This document shows positions 34,801 through 45,144 of a stretch of DNA of 64,000 nt, piece after piece. Within the stretch, counting starts at the first letter, position 1, and every line of letters begins with the position of its first letter. The notes below the pieces were generated by a model that was not told the DNA's origin, made no database searches, and was given only the letters and a program-made list of their open reading frames with translations. The position numbers and the translations under genes were made by a program. The stretch is from the NCBI RefSeq assembly GCF_022869825.1, contig NZ_CP094971.1:621501-685500 (forward strand), in the 5' to 3' direction. This stretch comes from Clostridium sp. BJN0001 (GTDB taxonomy: Bacteria > Bacillota > Clostridia > Clostridiales > Clostridiaceae).

Positions 34801-35453
34801 AGAGAATCCCCCTTGAGCATTTTTTCATAATCGTCTTTTTTATAAAGCGAAAGAACAGAATTCTTAATTGTTAAAATATGAGTTGAATATTTTAATGCTA
34901 TTTTTTTATTATGTTCTACAGAAATTATTGTTTTCTTATATTTTTTATTTAAAGTTTGAAGAATTTTATACATTTCTTTCTGATTTTTTTCATCAACTCC
35001 TGTTGAGGGTTCATCAAGTAGTATTAATTCTGGATCGCCAATTAAAGCTTTTGCAATAAATACACGCTGCATTTGACCACCTGATAATTTCCCTATGAGA
35101 TTATTTTTAAATTCTGTCATAGATACTTTTTTTAGTGCATCGTCTATTACTTTTTCACTTTTTATATGAAAAATTTTTGCGTGGCATTTTAAAAGCTCAT
35201 TAACTGTAATTGGAAATTCTGTATTAAAATTATCAAGTCTTTGTGCAACGTATGCAATTTTTTTTGTATTCACTGTAATTTTTCCAAAGTCAGGTTTTAA
35301 AATACCTAATATAAGTTTAATAATTGTGCTTTTACAGCTTCCATTTTCACCTAAAAATGATAGATACACTCCATCTGGTATATTAATATTTATATTGTTA
35401 AGTAATCTTTGTCCTTTACAATAAGAAAAGGACAAATTTTCTATTTTAATCAA
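34794..35453 (-). CDS. znuC: Zinc/manganese ABC transporter ATP-binding protein (ZnuC type)
   Basis: A 219-residue ATPase: Walker A GENGSCKST (about residues 35-43), signature LSGGQMQRVFIAKAL (about 129-143), Walker B LILLDEPSTGVDEKNQ, switch SVEHNKKIAL. The glycine before KST in Walker A is replaced by cysteine (GSCKST), which is unusual but spares the K-S-T residues. A TTG at 35453 is chosen as start because GAGGAG lies 9 bases upstream; the earlier TTG at 35462 is too close. It pairs with ZnuB. No zinc-binding lipoprotein gene is next to it. Confidence 0.88.
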   Translation of the reverse strand: MIKIENLSFSYCKGQRLLNNININIPDGVYLSFLGENGSCKSTIIKLILGILKPDFGKITVNTKKIAYVAQRLDNFNTEFPITVNELLKCHAKIFHIKSEKVIDDALKKVSMTEFKNNLIGKLSGGQMQRVFIAKALIGDPELILLDEPSTGVDEKNQKEMYKILQTLNKKYKKTIISVEHNKKIALKYSTHILTIKNSVLSLYKKDDYEKMLKGDSLC

Positions 35454-35519
35454 AAAAATCAACTCCTCACAAACACTTTATTATTATACACTTGTCTGCA
35501 AATGAGTTGCAAGTTAATA

Positions 35520-35954
35520 TTATTTATTAAAATAATTGGTACTAGTATATATTTTTTCTAAAGTCCATATATTGTGGTCATCTTTTATAAAACTTGATAT
35601 TACTATTTTTCTTTTGTGAGGCGGTTTTTTATCAAGACCTGTTATTTTAACAATAGCCCTATTTTCAGAAGACTGAACAAGTGAAATTTTTTCTATAAAA
35701 GAAAATTTATCTTCAGAGTATATACCATGTGTAAAATTATATTCAATTGAATATGAAAGATCTCTACATTCAAAATTATTATATATGTTATAAGATATAT
35801 ATAATGAAGAAATAATAATAGATGAAAGGAGAAGAGTTATATAAATTCTTATGTTTATTTTTCTATTTACTTTTTTTAAGTGTTTAAAATGTGTTTTTTT
35901 TCCTGAAGTAATAGATTGGTCTAATGACTTTTTTAAAGCTAAATTAGATGACAT
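35520..35954 (-). CDS. Hypothetical single-pass membrane protein
   Basis: A 144-residue protein of no family I recognise. The start MSSNLALKKSL at 35954 follows GGAGG at 35963-35967. Residues 1 to about 35 are basic (KKTHFKHLKKVNRK). One membrane helix follows, RIYITLLLSSIIISSLYISY (about 36-55). About 85 residues then lie outside, containing SIEYNFTHGIYSEDKFSF and an ITGLDKKPPHKRKIVISSF strand pair. The topology is type II (cytoplasmic N-terminus). It is a single gene in the same direction as znuCB but 66 bases upstream with its own ribosome site, so a link with metal uptake is not shown. Confidence 0.6.
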   Translation of the reverse strand: MSSNLALKKSLDQSITSGKKTHFKHLKKVNRKINIRIYITLLLSSIIISSLYISYNIYNNFECRDLSYSIEYNFTHGIYSEDKFSFIEKISLVQSSENRAIVKITGLDKKPPHKRKIVISSFIKDDHNIWTLEKIYTSTNYFNK

Positions 35955-36020
35955 AAATAAGACCTCCATAAAATAAGATATATATAATTTTACCATAAAA
36001 TGTAAATAATGAATATTAAA

Positions 36021-36049
36021 TTTTAATTTTTATACTAATCTGATATAAT
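36021..36049 (+). promoter_or_regulatory. Promoter before the 134-aa gene
   Basis: TATAAT at 36044-36049 with TG one base upstream (extended -10), and TTTTAA at 36021-36026 with 17-bp spacing. The start codon is 37 bases downstream. It probably drives the small acidic gene and pepF. Confidence 0.55.
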
Positions 36050-36085
36050 TAATTTAAAGATTTATTTTAGAAAAGAGGTAGTTAA

Positions 36086-36490
36086 ATGGATTTTTCAAGT
36101 TTGGTTTTAATGGAAAAAGATAAAGAAACAGGATATGTGAAAGCAGAAAAGGGAAGTTTTGAGGTTGATGAAAAAGCTTTATATATAAAAAAACTATATT
36201 TATTAGATGAAACAGTATATGTTTACTTTGATACGAATAAAGATGTTGAAGAATGGGAATATTCTGCAATATACGATTTATTTGATGAGAAGAGTTTTTT
36301 AGACGCAGGATTTGAATTAGAAGAGATGACAGAAGAATATAATCCAACATACATAGCAAAATTTAAATATGAAGATGACTATGAATTAACAAAGGAAAAA
36401 CTTTATCAGTGCATAGATTTAATTTATAATGCATTTAATAAAGTATTCTATGATATTAAAGGAAAAGAAGAAGAATATAAAAATTTATAA
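36086..36490 (+). CDS. Small acidic uncharacterised protein, 134 aa
   Basis: A cytoplasmic, acidic protein with regular alternating strands in the first half (LVLMEKDKETGYVKAEKGSF, ALYIKKLYLLDETVYVYFDT). Helices in the second half (YELTKEKLYQCIDLIYNAFNKVF) follow. It resembles a small Clostridia-restricted unknown family; I have a weak memory of DUF6762 for this type but cannot confirm it. It follows AGAGGTAG at 36075-36082 and lies 25 bases before pepF, likely on the same transcript. No motif suggests a reaction. Confidence 0.65.
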   Translation: MDFSSLVLMEKDKETGYVKAEKGSFEVDEKALYIKKLYLLDETVYVYFDTNKDVEEWEYSAIYDLFDEKSFLDAGFELEEMTEEYNPTYIAKFKYEDDYELTKEKLYQCIDLIYNAFNKVFYDIKGKEEEYKNL

Positions 36491-36515
36491 GGTATAAGGT
36501 AAGGTGACTTTTATA

Positions 36516-38309
36516 ATGATAGAAGTAAGAAAAAGAGAAGACATAAATGAGAAATATAAATGGAGAGTAGACAAAATATATAAAAATATCGATGAGTGGG
36601 AAAAAGACTTTAAGCTTTTAAAAGAAAAAGCACCATCTCTTAAAGATTTTGTAGGAAAGCTTAAAGATGTAGATAAGCTTTTAGAATATTTAAAGTTAGA
36701 TGAAAAATATTCAAGACTTGCTGAAAAGCTATACGTATATGCGCATTTAAGATCTGATGAAGATACATCAAATAATACTTTTCAGTCTCTTATGAGCAAG
36801 ATAGATATTTATATGGCTGAATTTTCAAGCTACACATCATTTTTTGTTCCAGAGATATTATCTTTTGAGGATGGATTTATTGAAAAAGAAATAGAAGAAA
36901 ATGAAGAGCTTAAGAAGTATGATTTTCTTTTAAAAGATATATTAAAGGAAAAGCCTCATATTTTATCAAAAGAAATGGAAGAACTTCTTGCAACTGCTTC
37001 TGATTGCTTAGATGCACCAGATGCAATCCACAATGTATTAACTAATGCAGATATGCATTTTGGAAAGATAAAAAATGAAGAAGAAAAAGAAGTAGAACTT
37101 ACTGAAGGAAACTATTCATCATTTATTAAAAGTAAGGACAGAAGAGTAAGAAAAGATGTATTTGATACATTATTTTCTGAATATAAAAAGTTTGAAAATA
37201 CTTTAGCAACATCTCTTACATGTTCAGTTAAAAACTTTAATATGCATAGCAGAGTTAGAAAATATAATAGCCCTATAGAAGCTTCACTAAATCCTAACAA
37301 TATACCAGTTGAAGTTTATAAAAATTCTATAAAGGTTATAAATGATAATTTAGATAGTTTAAAGAGATATGTTCAGATAAAGAAGAAACTTTTAGGACTT
37401 GATGAGATTCATATGTATGATCTTTATGTACCAGTAATAGATACACCTAAGGAAAATATTGAATTTAATGAAGCTGTAAATATTGTTTTAGATGCTTTAA
37501 AGCCTTTAGGAAACGAATATTTATCAATATTCAAAAAAGGAATTGAAGACGGCTGGATAGACATTTATGAAAATAAGGGTAAAAAAGGAGGAGCATACTC
37601 ATGGGGTGTATATGATACAATGCCATATGTTCTTCTAAATTACAACAATGAATTAAATGATGTTTCTACACTTGCACATGAAATGGGTCACTCAATCCAT
37701 TCATATTATTCAAGAAAAGAGCAGCCTTATATTTATTCTGGCTATACACTTTTCTGTGCAGAAGTTGCATCAACTACTAATGAGTCTATACTTGTTCGTT
37801 ATTTAACTTCAAAACAGGAAGATAAAAATAAGAGACTTTATTTAATGAATCAAGAGCTTGAGCAGATAAGAACAACAGTATTTAGACAGATAATGTTTGC
37901 AGAATTTGAACTTTATATCCATGATAAGATTGCTGAAGGAACTCCTCTTACAGCACAGGATTATGATAAAATATGGCATGACTTAAATGTTAAATATTTT
38001 GGCGATGATATAATAGTTGATGATTTAATTGATGTAGAATGGTCAAGAATTCCTCATTTCTATTCTGATTTTTATGTATATCAGTATGCAACAGGCTATG
38101 CAGCAGCATCAGCATTTGCAAAATCAGTAATAAACGGAGAAAAGGATGCAGTTTCTAAATATAAAGGATTCTTAAAATCAGGTGGAAGTGATTATCCTAT
38201 AGAAATTTTGAAAAAAGCAGGTGTTGATATGACAAAAGATGCACCTATGAAAGCTGTTATATCAAGATTTAATGAACTTCTTTCTATGATAGAGAAGGAA
38301 ATACAGTAA
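36516..38309 (+). CDS. pepF: Oligoendopeptidase F (M3 family)
   Basis: About 597 residues. The zinc motif is STLAHEMGHSIHSYYS (about residues 385-400; HEMGH) with the third ligand in FCAEVASTTNE. Family landmarks KKGGAYSWGVYDTMPYVLLN, VDVEWSRIPHFYSDFYVYQY-like sequence (core WSRIPHFYSDFYVYQY) and GYAAASAFAKSV are all present. It degrades peptides of roughly 7-17 residues in the cytoplasm. The ATG at 36516 (MIEVRKRED) is chosen over GTG 36504 because AAGG at 36501-36504 overlaps the latter. Repeat copies B and C follow its stop. Confidence 0.94.
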   Translation: MIEVRKREDINEKYKWRVDKIYKNIDEWEKDFKLLKEKAPSLKDFVGKLKDVDKLLEYLKLDEKYSRLAEKLYVYAHLRSDEDTSNNTFQSLMSKIDIYMAEFSSYTSFFVPEILSFEDGFIEKEIEENEELKKYDFLLKDILKEKPHILSKEMEELLATASDCLDAPDAIHNVLTNADMHFGKIKNEEEKEVELTEGNYSSFIKSKDRRVRKDVFDTLFSEYKKFENTLATSLTCSVKNFNMHSRVRKYNSPIEASLNPNNIPVEVYKNSIKVINDNLDSLKRYVQIKKKLLGLDEIHMYDLYVPVIDTPKENIEFNEAVNIVLDALKPLGNEYLSIFKKGIEDGWIDIYENKGKKGGAYSWGVYDTMPYVLLNYNNELNDVSTLAHEMGHSIHSYYSRKEQPYIYSGYTLFCAEVASTTNESILVRYLTSKQEDKNKRLYLMNQELEQIRTTVFRQIMFAEFELYIHDKIAEGTPLTAQDYDKIWHDLNVKYFGDDIIVDDLIDVEWSRIPHFYSDFYVYQYATGYAAASAFAKSVINGEKDAVSKYKGFLKSGGSDYPIEILKKAGVDMTKDAPMKAVISRFNELLSMIEKEIQ

Positions 38310-38321
38310 AAAGGATATACT

Positions 38322-38456
38322 AAAGGACAAAGGACAAAGGACAAAGGACAAATGACAAATGACAAATGGGGAAGTTTCTGCTCAAAATCGCAGAAACCCC
38401 AAAATTTATGAGCTTTCGCTCTTTTTAGCGAAAGCTTTAGTTTTTTGCGAGAATAT
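38322..38456. repeat. Hairpin-chain repeat, copy B (truncated)
   Basis: It begins with four AAAGGAC-type and three AAATGAC-type 7-bp units (38322-38366). Hp1 follows at 38374-38397 (GTTTCTGC / GCAGAAAC). Hp2 is at 38411-38436 with the same AGCTTTCGCT stem but a different loop. Then comes only the left arm of hp3 (TTTTTTGCGAGAAT). It stops there and copy C follows at once. Confidence 0.88.
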
Positions 38457-38474
38457 GAATCTAAATGACATACC

Positions 38475-38736
38475 AAAGGACAAATCACAAATGACAAAGA
38501 TGGTTGTTTCTGCTCAAAATCGCAGAAACGTAGAATTTATTTAGATTTCGCTTCAGGCGAAACCTTTAAGTTTTTTGCGAGAATCGCAAAAAACCATATA
38601 ATGAAATTCTGGAAGAATTTCCACCTAAATTATCAATTATCCATTATTAATTCTCAATTGGATTGGAATTTCCACCTAAATCATCAATTATAAATTAATT
38701 TGTCAATTGTCCATTGTCAATTGTCAATTAAAAAAG
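38475..38736. repeat. Hairpin-chain repeat, copy C
   Basis: A full-length copy just before the rhomboid gene. Hp1 is at 38506-38529. A weaker hp2 has changed flanks. Hp3 is at 38571-38594 (GTTTTTTGCG / CGCAAAAAAC). Hp4 is at 38603-38621 (GAAATTC / GAATTTC) with a changed loop. The right flank uses a different 7-bp unit, TCAATTA/TCCATTA/TCAATTG, twice separated by TTTCCACCTAAAT. The array ends about 12 bases before the rhomboid start codon, so it overlaps that gene's leader. Confidence 0.88.
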
Positions 38737-38747
38737 GGGGGTGTTTT

Positions 38748-39725
38748 ATGAAAAGTTTTGAAAAAGTATTTTTTAACAGACTTATAAATTCGAATAAATT
38801 TTATATAAAAGAATATTATAGTAAGATTTTAGAAAAGAACTGTTATGTAGCAATAAAAGATGTAGAGGGAGGGCTCTATGTTGTTATCGTTTCGGATGAT
38901 AAAAGCGAATCTGTAGCTGTATCTGAAGCGTTAGAATTTATGAAATCATATAAGAAGAAGTTTATTTTAAATGCAGTAATTCTTACAGATCATGATTATG
39001 TGTATATAGAAAATGATAAAGTAAGAAGACTTGTTATTAATTCTGAAAATGGCAATATTATATCATGCGATAGTAATTGTGAGCCATTAAGAAAGATATT
39101 AAATTCTATAATTTCTAAAAAGTATAATAAAAAAAAGAATAGTGCTTTTAAATATAATATTACATGGACAATAATTATTATTAACATAATGTTATTTTTA
39201 CTGACGGTTATTAAGTCTAAAAGCATATTAGATATAAATGCATCTGTACTTTTGAGCTACGGTGCATTAAATAGAATAAGGGTTTTTTATTATAATGAGT
39301 ATTATAGGCTTATTACATGTGCATTTTTACATAGAGGACTTATTCATATTACAGTTAATATGTATTCTCTCTACATAATAGGACCGCAAATAGAAAGATT
39401 ATTTGGAAAAGTTAAATACGTAATTCTATATTTATTAACAGCAGTAAGCGCATCATTTTTAGGACTTATTTTAAATAATAATAATTATCAGGTGTCAATA
39501 GGGGCATCAGGTGCAATATTTGGAATTTTAGGATCAATGCTTTCTGTGGTTATAATAGAGCGTAATCGAGTGAATAAAGCAGTTATTATGAATATAATAG
39601 TAATTATAGCTTTAAACTTATTTATAGGATTTAATGCATCAAATATAGATAATTTTGCACATATAGGAGGACTTATAGGAGGAGTAATATTAGGCTTCAT
39701 TTTATATAAAAGAAGAAAAATATAA
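38748..39725 (+). CDS. Rhomboid-family intramembrane serine protease
   Basis: A 325-residue protein. Residues 1 to about 135 are a soluble domain of unknown type. About seven hydrophobic segments follow. The catalytic serine lies in SIGASGAIFGILGSM (about residues 249-263; GASG) and the histidine in NFAHIGGLIGGVILG (about 302-316). The membrane N-side motif RVFYYNEYYRLITCAFLHRG matches the L1 region (core YYRLITCAFLHRG). It cuts other membrane proteins. ATG 38748 follows GGGGGG; the longer in-frame start at 38700 would be coded by the 7-bp repeat and is rejected. Confidence 0.9.
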   Translation: MKSFEKVFFNRLINSNKFYIKEYYSKILEKNCYVAIKDVEGGLYVVIVSDDKSESVAVSEALEFMKSYKKKFILNAVILTDHDYVYIENDKVRRLVINSENGNIISCDSNCEPLRKILNSIISKKYNKKKNSAFKYNITWTIIIINIMLFLLTVIKSKSILDINASVLLSYGALNRIRVFYYNEYYRLITCAFLHRGLIHITVNMYSLYIIGPQIERLFGKVKYVILYLLTAVSASFLGLILNNNNYQVSIGASGAIFGILGSMLSVVIIERNRVNKAVIMNIIVIIALNLFIGFNASNIDNFAHIGGLIGGVILGFILYKRRKI

Positions 39726-39743
39726 AAATTTATATATGTATAT

Positions 39744-39805
39744 AATAATTGCATTTTTATTTTATAATTTATTTTGTTATAAAAATAGAAATGCAATTAT
39801 TTTAT
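39744..39805 (+). terminator. Long hairpin terminator after the rhomboid gene
   Basis: AATAATTGCATTT at 39744-39756 pairs exactly with AAATGCAATTATT at 39789-39801. The inner bases also pair largely, and TTTT follows. The remainder of the gap to gdhA (39806-40027) is AT-rich without a clear promoter or riboswitch. Confidence 0.75.
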
Positions 39806-39904
39806 GAAAAATAATCAAAAGAATAATAAATAAAGATATATATTTATTAAATTAATAAAAAATATATGCTTAAATAATTAAAACGTTAAAATGAAACTAA
39901 ATAA

Positions 39905-41374
<1,470 letters not shown>

Positions 41375-41401
41375 TAAGCATTTACTTAAAATAGAATTAA
41401 A

Positions 41402-41439
41402 AAAGGTCTTATATCCATAAGGATATGAGACTTTTTTTA
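41402..41439 (+). terminator. Terminator after gdhA
   Basis: Stem AAAGGTCTTATATCC / GGATATGAGACTTT with an ATAA loop and one bulge, followed by seven T. Confidence 0.85.
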
Positions 41440-41474
41440 TAAGTATTATTTAAGTATAGTCTGTAAAATTATGT

Positions 41475-41480
41475 TATAAT
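41475..41480 (+). promoter_or_regulatory. Extended -10 promoter for the first FapA-like gene
   Basis: TGTTATAAT (41472-41480) is a consensus extended -10; no good -35. The start codon is 35 bases downstream after AAGGGG. Confidence 0.55.
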
Positions 41481-41514
41481 GTGTATATAGTAGAGTATTA
41501 AAGGGGTGGAAAAT

Positions 41515-43482
41515 ATGACTGAAACATTTATTGGAAAGACACTTGAAGAATGTCTTTTAAAAGCAGAAAAAAAGCTTAATACGCCTAGAAAAAATTTTAC
41601 ATACAAAATAGATATAAAAAGAAAACTTTTTAAAAAAATCATAAAGATTATAGTAGATTATGAAAAAGAAGAAAAAGATTTAAAAGGTGGAAAAATTTTT
41701 TCAAAGAAAATTGAACAGGAAGATAGTGTAGATGATATAAAATCAGGCATTGAGGTAAAAGATCAAATAATAACTATATTTGGAGATATAGATGATGAAA
41801 AGTCATTTGTTATAAAATCACCTCAAAATGGAAAATTATATATAAATGGAAATCTATGCGACAAAAGCAAAAAGTATTCGATTACAAGACTTGATGAAAT
41901 AAAATATGAATCTGAAATTACAGAACCTAAAAGAAATATGAGCATAAGATTAAGCGATGATAGAATGAAAGCTTATATAAAAATTGAATATTTTTTAGGG
42001 TATATATATAAACTTCAAGATGCAAAAAGCGGAAGACATTTGGCATTAAAATCTGAAAAATGTGTAAACAAAGATAGTAATAAATATACATATGATGAAA
42101 TAGAAAAATATCTTAAAGATAATGGAATTGTATTTGGAATAATAAAAGATGATTTTAACAAAATTGCTTATGATGGAGCAGATGATGTTTTAATTGCACA
42201 AGGAATTGAAAAAATGGATGATATACCATCTAAACTTGAATATACATTTAATATTAATGAAAATGATGATCTTACTGCTCCAAGTATAAAAAATACGAAT
42301 GGAAGAATAGATTATAAAAATCTTCACAGCATACAAAATGTTGAAAAAGGAGATCTTTTAGCAAAAGTAAAAGAGAGAATTGAAGGACATGATGGTCAGG
42401 ATGTATATGGACATGTAATTAAGAAAAAAACAATAAAAAACAGACCTGTAAAAGTTGGAGAAGGCTGTGAAATTAATGGTGATAAGGTTTTTGCTACAAG
42501 AAAAGGAAGAAGAAATGTAAAAAACGGAGTATTGACTGTTAACAATATGTATATGGTTACTGAAGTTAATATGAAGACTGGAAATATTAATTTTGTTGGT
42601 GATGTTCAGATTTATGGAAATGTTACAGAAGGTATGCAGGTAAAATCAGGAAACACAACTACAATAGGAAAAAATGTTGAATCTGCGACTATCGTATCAG
42701 AAGGAGATATTGTAATTAATGGAAATGTATTAAATTCAATAGTTCTTGCTGGAGCATATGATATGGAAAAGAAAAATTATATAAATACTTTAAAAGAGTA
42801 TAAAATAATAATAGATAATATGACTGATGCTGCAAGAAAACTCACACAATACTCAAAAGATAAAAATGTGGGAAGAGTTATAAAATTATTAATAGAAAAA
42901 AGATACAAAAATATACCACGTTTATCACTTAACATAGTTACGTATAATATACATGAGGGTATTGTTGATAGTGAACTTATGAATATCATAAGAAATAGGA
43001 TAGTTGGAATAAATGCACTTAAAATAAGAAGGATTGGTGAACTTATTGAACTTTCAAAACTTCTTCAAAATGAAATAGATTTTAACGATGATGTAATAAT
43101 AAATCTTAATACTAAGGTGGGTTATTCGCAAAATTCGACTATTAAATCAACAGGTGATATAGTAGTTACAGGTGGAGGACAGTTTGTATCAAAGCTTATT
43201 GCATTTAATGATGTAAAATTCACTATGAAAGATGCAGTATCAAGAGGAGGAGTTATTTCTGCTGGAGGAAATGTAGAACTTAAAACTGTAGGAAGTAGTG
43301 CTGGAGTTATTACAAAAATTGAAGCATCAAAAGATTCTATAATAACTGCTGATGTTGCTTATCCTAATACAATTTTTTCATTTGATGGAAAGTCTTTAAG
43401 ACTTGATGAAGCTTCCAGAAATGTAAAAGCTTATATGTCAAAAGATGGGAAAATTATAATAGAGAAATTAAAACTTGAATAA
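41515..43482 (+). CDS. DUF342/FapA-family protein, paralogue 1
   Basis: A 655-residue protein. The first 50 residues (FIGKTLEECLLKAEKKLNTP, then RKLFKKIIKI) look like a Jag-N domain. The centre and C-terminus hold the DUF342 beta-helix with many short glycine-turn repeats, for example TGNINFVGDVQIYGNVTEGM (about residues 355-374) and GGVISAGGNVELKTVGSSAG. A coiled segment lies at about 425-520. FapA-like proteins are polymer-like and have been linked to flagellar or surface assembly, but their molecular role is not firmly known. A second paralogue with the same layout lies at 61394-63337. It is a single gene, with ATG 41515 chosen over GTG 41506. Confidence 0.82.
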   Translation: MTETFIGKTLEECLLKAEKKLNTPRKNFTYKIDIKRKLFKKIIKIIVDYEKEEKDLKGGKIFSKKIEQEDSVDDIKSGIEVKDQIITIFGDIDDEKSFVIKSPQNGKLYINGNLCDKSKKYSITRLDEIKYESEITEPKRNMSIRLSDDRMKAYIKIEYFLGYIYKLQDAKSGRHLALKSEKCVNKDSNKYTYDEIEKYLKDNGIVFGIIKDDFNKIAYDGADDVLIAQGIEKMDDIPSKLEYTFNINENDDLTAPSIKNTNGRIDYKNLHSIQNVEKGDLLAKVKERIEGHDGQDVYGHVIKKKTIKNRPVKVGEGCEINGDKVFATRKGRRNVKNGVLTVNNMYMVTEVNMKTGNINFVGDVQIYGNVTEGMQVKSGNTTTIGKNVESATIVSEGDIVINGNVLNSIVLAGAYDMEKKNYINTLKEYKIIIDNMTDAARKLTQYSKDKNVGRVIKLLIEKRYKNIPRLSLNIVTYNIHEGIVDSELMNIIRNRIVGINALKIRRIGELIELSKLLQNEIDFNDDVIINLNTKVGYSQNSTIKSTGDIVVTGGGQFVSKLIAFNDVKFTMKDAVSRGGVISAGGNVELKTVGSSAGVITKIEASKDSIITADVAYPNTIFSFDGKSLRLDEASRNVKAYMSKDGKIIIEKLKLE

Positions 43483-43609
43483 TATTAATCTAAATTTAAG
43501 AAATATATCCTTGATTTTTATCAAAATTTGAAATATCATTAATTAGGTATGATTATTAATACTTAAAAAAATGAATAAGATTGTTCATAAAAATATAGGA
43601 GTGGATGTA

Positions 43610-45001
43610 ATGGGAAAATACATTTATACCATAACTGCTATTTTTCAGATATTTGTTTTTGGATTATCATTATATTATTTAGTATTAGGCTTTTTTGGAT
43701 TTTATAGAAAAAATGAAAAAAAAGACTATAATCCTAAAAATAGATTTGCACTGCTTATTGCAGCACATAATGAAGAGGTAGTAGTTGGAAGCCTTATAGA
43801 GAGTATGCAGAAATTGAATTATCCGAAAGAGTTATATGATATATATGTTATAGCAGATAATTGTGATGATAAGACAGCAGAAGTTTCTCGAGAATATGGG
43901 GTAAATGTCTGTGAAAGATTTGTAGCAGACAAAAAAGGTAAAGGATATGCACTTGAATGGATGTTTTCTAAGCTATTTAAGATGGATAAAAAATACGATG
44001 CTATAGCCATTTTCGATGCAGATAATCTTGTACATAAAGACTTTTTAAAGGAAATGGACTCAAAATTAAAGCAGGGATATAAAGTTGTACAAGGCTATAT
44101 AGATAGTAAAAACCCTGATGATTCTTGGATCGCAACAGCGTATTCAATTGCTTTTTGGACTCAAAATAGAATGTTCCAGCTTGCAAGAGCTAATGTAGGA
44201 CTTTCAAATCAAATTGGAGGAACTGGTTTTGCAATTGAGACTGAAACATTAAAGGAACTTGGATGGGGCGCAACATGTCTAACTGAAGATCTTGAATTTA
44301 CATGTAAATTTGTTTTAAATGGTGGAAAAGTTGGCTGGGCACATGATGCTATAATTTATGATGAAAAGCCTTTAAAACTTGCTCAATCATGGACACAAAG
44401 AAAGAGATGGATGCAAGGATTTACAGATGTTGCATCAAGATATTTTTTCAAACTTTTAAAAAAATCAATTGTAAAGAGAAAATTCTTTATGTTTGATTGT
44501 GCATTATATGTTTTGCAGCCATTTATAACACTAATGCTTGCAGTTTCAGCTATTTTAACAATTGTGCAGCTAAATAGTGCACATGGTCTTAATATATTTG
44601 TAATAAATTACTTGTTTAGTGATGCTGGGTGGAAAGCATTTGCATTATTACAATTTTTAATTACACCTTTAATACTTGTTGTTGAAAAGAAGATTTCTAT
44701 TCCTATGTTTATAATAATGGGTTTATATTCGAGCAATGTATTTTTAATACCATATCTTGCTCAGATTATAAATGAGCCAGAATTTTATTGGTTTTATGTA
44801 ATTGGATTTAATCTTTTATTCCTTGTAATTACTTTAGTATTTCTTGGAAAGAAAAATCTTATGTTATTCTTTAGATTCCTTCTTTATGGATTCTATACAT
44901 TAACATGGATTCCAATAACAATTCAAGGCATACTTAATAAAAACAATAAAGACTGGAATCACACAAAGCATATTAGAAATATAGAAATATGTGATGTCTA
45001 A
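43610..45001 (+). CDS. Membrane glycosyltransferase, family 2 (processive type)
   Basis: A 463-residue protein. An N-terminal membrane helix (about 5-30) leads into a GT-A domain with LLIAAHNEEVVVGSLIESM (about 45-63), IADNCDDKT and the metal-binding IAIFDADNLVHKDFL (about 131-145). TCLTEDLEFTCK carries the acceptor-site aspartate. QRKRWMQGF (about 262-270) is the QxxRW motif of processive enzymes such as chitin, cellulose or poly-GlcNAc synthases. Four or five C-terminal membrane helices follow. It makes or extends a surface polysaccharide; which one is unknown. No partner genes are adjacent. The start is chosen by AGGAGTGG at 43597-43604. Confidence 0.87.
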   Translation: MGKYIYTITAIFQIFVFGLSLYYLVLGFFGFYRKNEKKDYNPKNRFALLIAAHNEEVVVGSLIESMQKLNYPKELYDIYVIADNCDDKTAEVSREYGVNVCERFVADKKGKGYALEWMFSKLFKMDKKYDAIAIFDADNLVHKDFLKEMDSKLKQGYKVVQGYIDSKNPDDSWIATAYSIAFWTQNRMFQLARANVGLSNQIGGTGFAIETETLKELGWGATCLTEDLEFTCKFVLNGGKVGWAHDAIIYDEKPLKLAQSWTQRKRWMQGFTDVASRYFFKLLKKSIVKRKFFMFDCALYVLQPFITLMLAVSAILTIVQLNSAHGLNIFVINYLFSDAGWKAFALLQFLITPLILVVEKKISIPMFIIMGLYSSNVFLIPYLAQIINEPEFYWFYVIGFNLLFLVITLVFLGKKNLMLFFRFLLYGFYTLTWIPITIQGILNKNNKDWNHTKHIRNIEICDV

Positions 45002-45038
45002 AAATATTTGAATTATAATTATATAAAATAGTTAATAT

Positions 45039-45075
45039 ACTGGTGAATGTTTTAGTACTTTCACCAGTTTTATTT
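45039..45075 (+). terminator. Terminator after the glycosyltransferase gene
   Basis: ACTGGTGAA at 45039-45047 pairs with TTCACCAGT at 45060-45068; a T-rich run follows. Confidence 0.85.
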
Positions 45076-45093
45076 TTAATTTGGATTTTATGA

Positions 45094-45099
45094 TATAAT
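45094..45099 (+). promoter_or_regulatory. Extended -10 promoter for parE
   Basis: TGATATAAT (45091-45099) is an extended -10; -35 is weak (TATTTT near 45071). The parE start lies 46 bases further on after AGGAGG. Confidence 0.5.
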
Positions 45100-45144
45100 G
45101 AATATTTGAAATAGAAAGACAAAATAGATTATAGGAGGAAAAGT

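Noticed and set aside
38322..38736. CRISPR array
   Set aside because: Repeats are 7-bp units and hairpins without regular unique spacers, and no cas gene is in the window.
38700..38747. Extended N-terminus of the rhomboid protease (MSIVHCQLSIKK...)
   Set aside because: These codons are the TCAATTG repeat; a strong ribosome site precedes the ATG at 38748.
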